Origin: Methylovirgula sp.
GTDB taxonomy: Bacteria; Pseudomonadota; Alphaproteobacteria; Rhizobiales; Beijerinckiaceae
Direction: 5' to 3'
NCBI GenBank assembly: GCA_025356505.1
Contig: JANXSV010000159.1
Coordinates: forward strand, 1 to 11,726
DNA: 11,726 nt
The position numbers and the translations under genes are program-made. Shown here piece by piece: positions 10,789 through 11,726 of the stretch. Under the pieces are notes generated by a model. The model was not told the origin of the DNA and did no database searches. It saw nothing but the letters and a program-made list of their open reading frames with translations. The first letter of the stretch is position 1, and every line of letters starts with the position of its first letter.

Positions 10789-11726
10789 ATGCAGAAACAT
10801 GTCTTGAATGGCAAAAGGTTGAGACGAATCTGTGCAGGTTTGACACTGGCAGCGGTGGTGTTTTCGCCTGCAGCTTGGGGCAAAGACCAGCCCGAAATTG
10901 ACACTTTCTCTTGCCCGGACAAGGGACTTAAGCCGCTGGGAAAGGACTATAAGCGCGGCGCGGCCGTGGTTGACCAATACGGATTGCTGGCGCTGCCGTT
11001 TGGTTTATTGATCGCTGTGGATGACGTTATTCGCAGTGATGCGCTCGCCAAACTGCCGAAAGTTACAGCGCGCTTCACCGTTGCGGGGCCAGATGGTGCA
11101 CCGGTTCAAGACGCTCAAATCGCCGTTTTGCGTGTTGATGAAAATCGCTTTCTGGCGCAGATCCCAGCCGATGGCAAGCCGGTGTCATTGCCAGAGGGAG
11201 AGTATCTTTTTACGACTATCGCCAGGGATAAATCGTCCCCGCCCAAAGTGTTGTGGGGCGGTGGATCTCAAACTCTCGTTGCGAAAAAGCCTGTGTCTAT
11301 CGCGCTAAAAACAACCCATGAGATTTCGAGTGAAAAACCGGGTGGACTGCAAGGTGAGATTCCCGCCGGTAAAAGTGTGACGCTCACTCTTTTCAACGGC
11401 GAATTGCCGCAAGCCGATGTGGTATTTCTACAAAACTCCAAGATCTACTCTGAGCAGCGTGTGGACCATTGGCCGATAACGCTGGCCATGCCGACCACGC
11501 CGGGTGACTATCAGCTTCAGGTCACCCCCTGCGCCCCGATCACTGGCGTCGTGAACTGGCCGATAAAAATTGCGCCTGCAAACATCAAGCTCAGTGCGCC
11601 GGATAAAGTTCTCTCAGGCGCGCAATTCAACGTTTCGTGGAGCGGCGACGGGTCGGAAGGTGACGTCATCGGCCTGCGCAAATCCGGCTCCTCCGCGGAA
11701 ATTGCTAACCCTCTTGCGGTGCGCAC
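10789..11726 (+). CDS. Secreted protein with Ig-like repeats, 3' end outside window (possible VWA-domain protein)
   Basis: The frame is open from the ATG at 10789 to the right edge (312 codons visible). GGAGG lies 5 bases before the ATG. Signal peptide: KRLRR, hydrophobic core ICAGLTLAAVVFSP, cleavage AWG-KD after residue 31. After a short segment with FSCPDKG (40-46), beta-rich stretches appear: FTVAGPDGAPVQDAQIAVLRV (96-116) with VSLPEGEYLF, then a repeat ending MPTTPGDYQLQV (234-245), then LSAPDKVLSGAQFNVSWSG (268-286) opening another. From memory, such Ig-like repeats occur in alphaproteobacterial secreted proteins that carry a von Willebrand A domain further on, but that part is not in the window. 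The call of a secreted Ig-repeat protein is fair; the VWA link is tentative. It is divergent from the unknown secreted protein at 10109-10645. Confidence 0.7.
   Translation, partial: MQKHVLNGKRLRRICAGLTLAAVVFSPAAWGKDQPEIDTFSCPDKGLKPLGKDYKRGAAVVDQYGLLALPFGLLIAVDDVIRSDALAKLPKVTARFTVAGPDGAPVQDAQIAVLRVDENRFLAQIPADGKPVSLPEGEYLFTTIARDKSSPPKVLWGGGSQTLVAKKPVSIALKTTHEISSEKPGGLQGEIPAGKSVTLTLFNGELPQADVVFLQNSKIYSEQRVDHWPITLAMPTTPGDYQLQVTPCAPITGVVNWPIKIAPANIKLSAPDKVLSGAQFNVSWSGDGSEGDVIGLRKSGSSAEIANPLAVR

Noticed and set aside
10683..10901. 72-codon frame overlapping the start of the Ig-repeat protein
   Set aside because: Out of frame with the signal peptide and GGAGG site, and its product shows no features.

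Overview
The window looks like a chromosomal segment of a Gram-negative bacterium, most likely an alphaproteobacterium. Pointers are the moderate GC content, Ala-rich proteins, a kinase of the BadF family divergent from a MurQ-type etherase, and an archaic (spore-coat-U type) chaperone-usher fimbrial locus. Caulobacterales or a related order is a guess from overall flavour only. No rRNA, tRNA, CRISPR array, insertion sequence or phage gene was seen.

Left part (1-3545): amino-sugar salvage. A BadF-family sugar kinase leaves the window on the left (minus strand, cut at base 1). It is divergent from a GTG-started MurQ-like N-acetylmuramic acid 6-phosphate etherase. The 286-bp gap between them carries a promoter for each gene. 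A shared operator-like motif (GGTCT..ATTGGTAT, with ACCACT arms) overlaps both promoters, suggesting one GntR/NagR-like repressor switches both. A kinase plus MurQ could convert MurNAc to MurNAc-6-P and then to GlcNAc-6-P plus D-lactate, so this may be a cell-wall recycling or peptidoglycan salvage switch. An NAD(P)-dependent aldehyde dehydrogenase follows on the same strand, with its catalytic residues intact and its substrate unknown.

Middle (3514-4740): two strong hairpins separate the aldehyde dehydrogenase from a convergent DUF937-like, Ala-rich protein with one transmembrane helix, which has its own good ribosome binding site and promoter.

Right-centre (4888-10110): an archaic (sigma/Csu-type) fimbria locus. 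Chaperone and usher form a minus-strand pair with a 29-bp overlap. Two paralogous spore-coat-U-domain subunits lie divergently on the plus strand. Each subunit gene has a long leader and its own Rho-independent terminator, so they look like separately tuned transcription units. No two-domain tip adhesin is visible. The chaperone carries an unusually long stretch ahead of its signal peptide. The 510-bp divergent gap is AT-rich and full of small repeats and dyads.

Right end (10109-11726): a small secreted protein of unknown function (minus) is divergent from a secreted protein with Ig-like repeats that runs off the right edge. The latter is probably the N-terminal part of a larger surface or periplasmic protein.

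The kinase and the last protein are both truncated by the window edges. Promoter and operator calls come from visual matching only.
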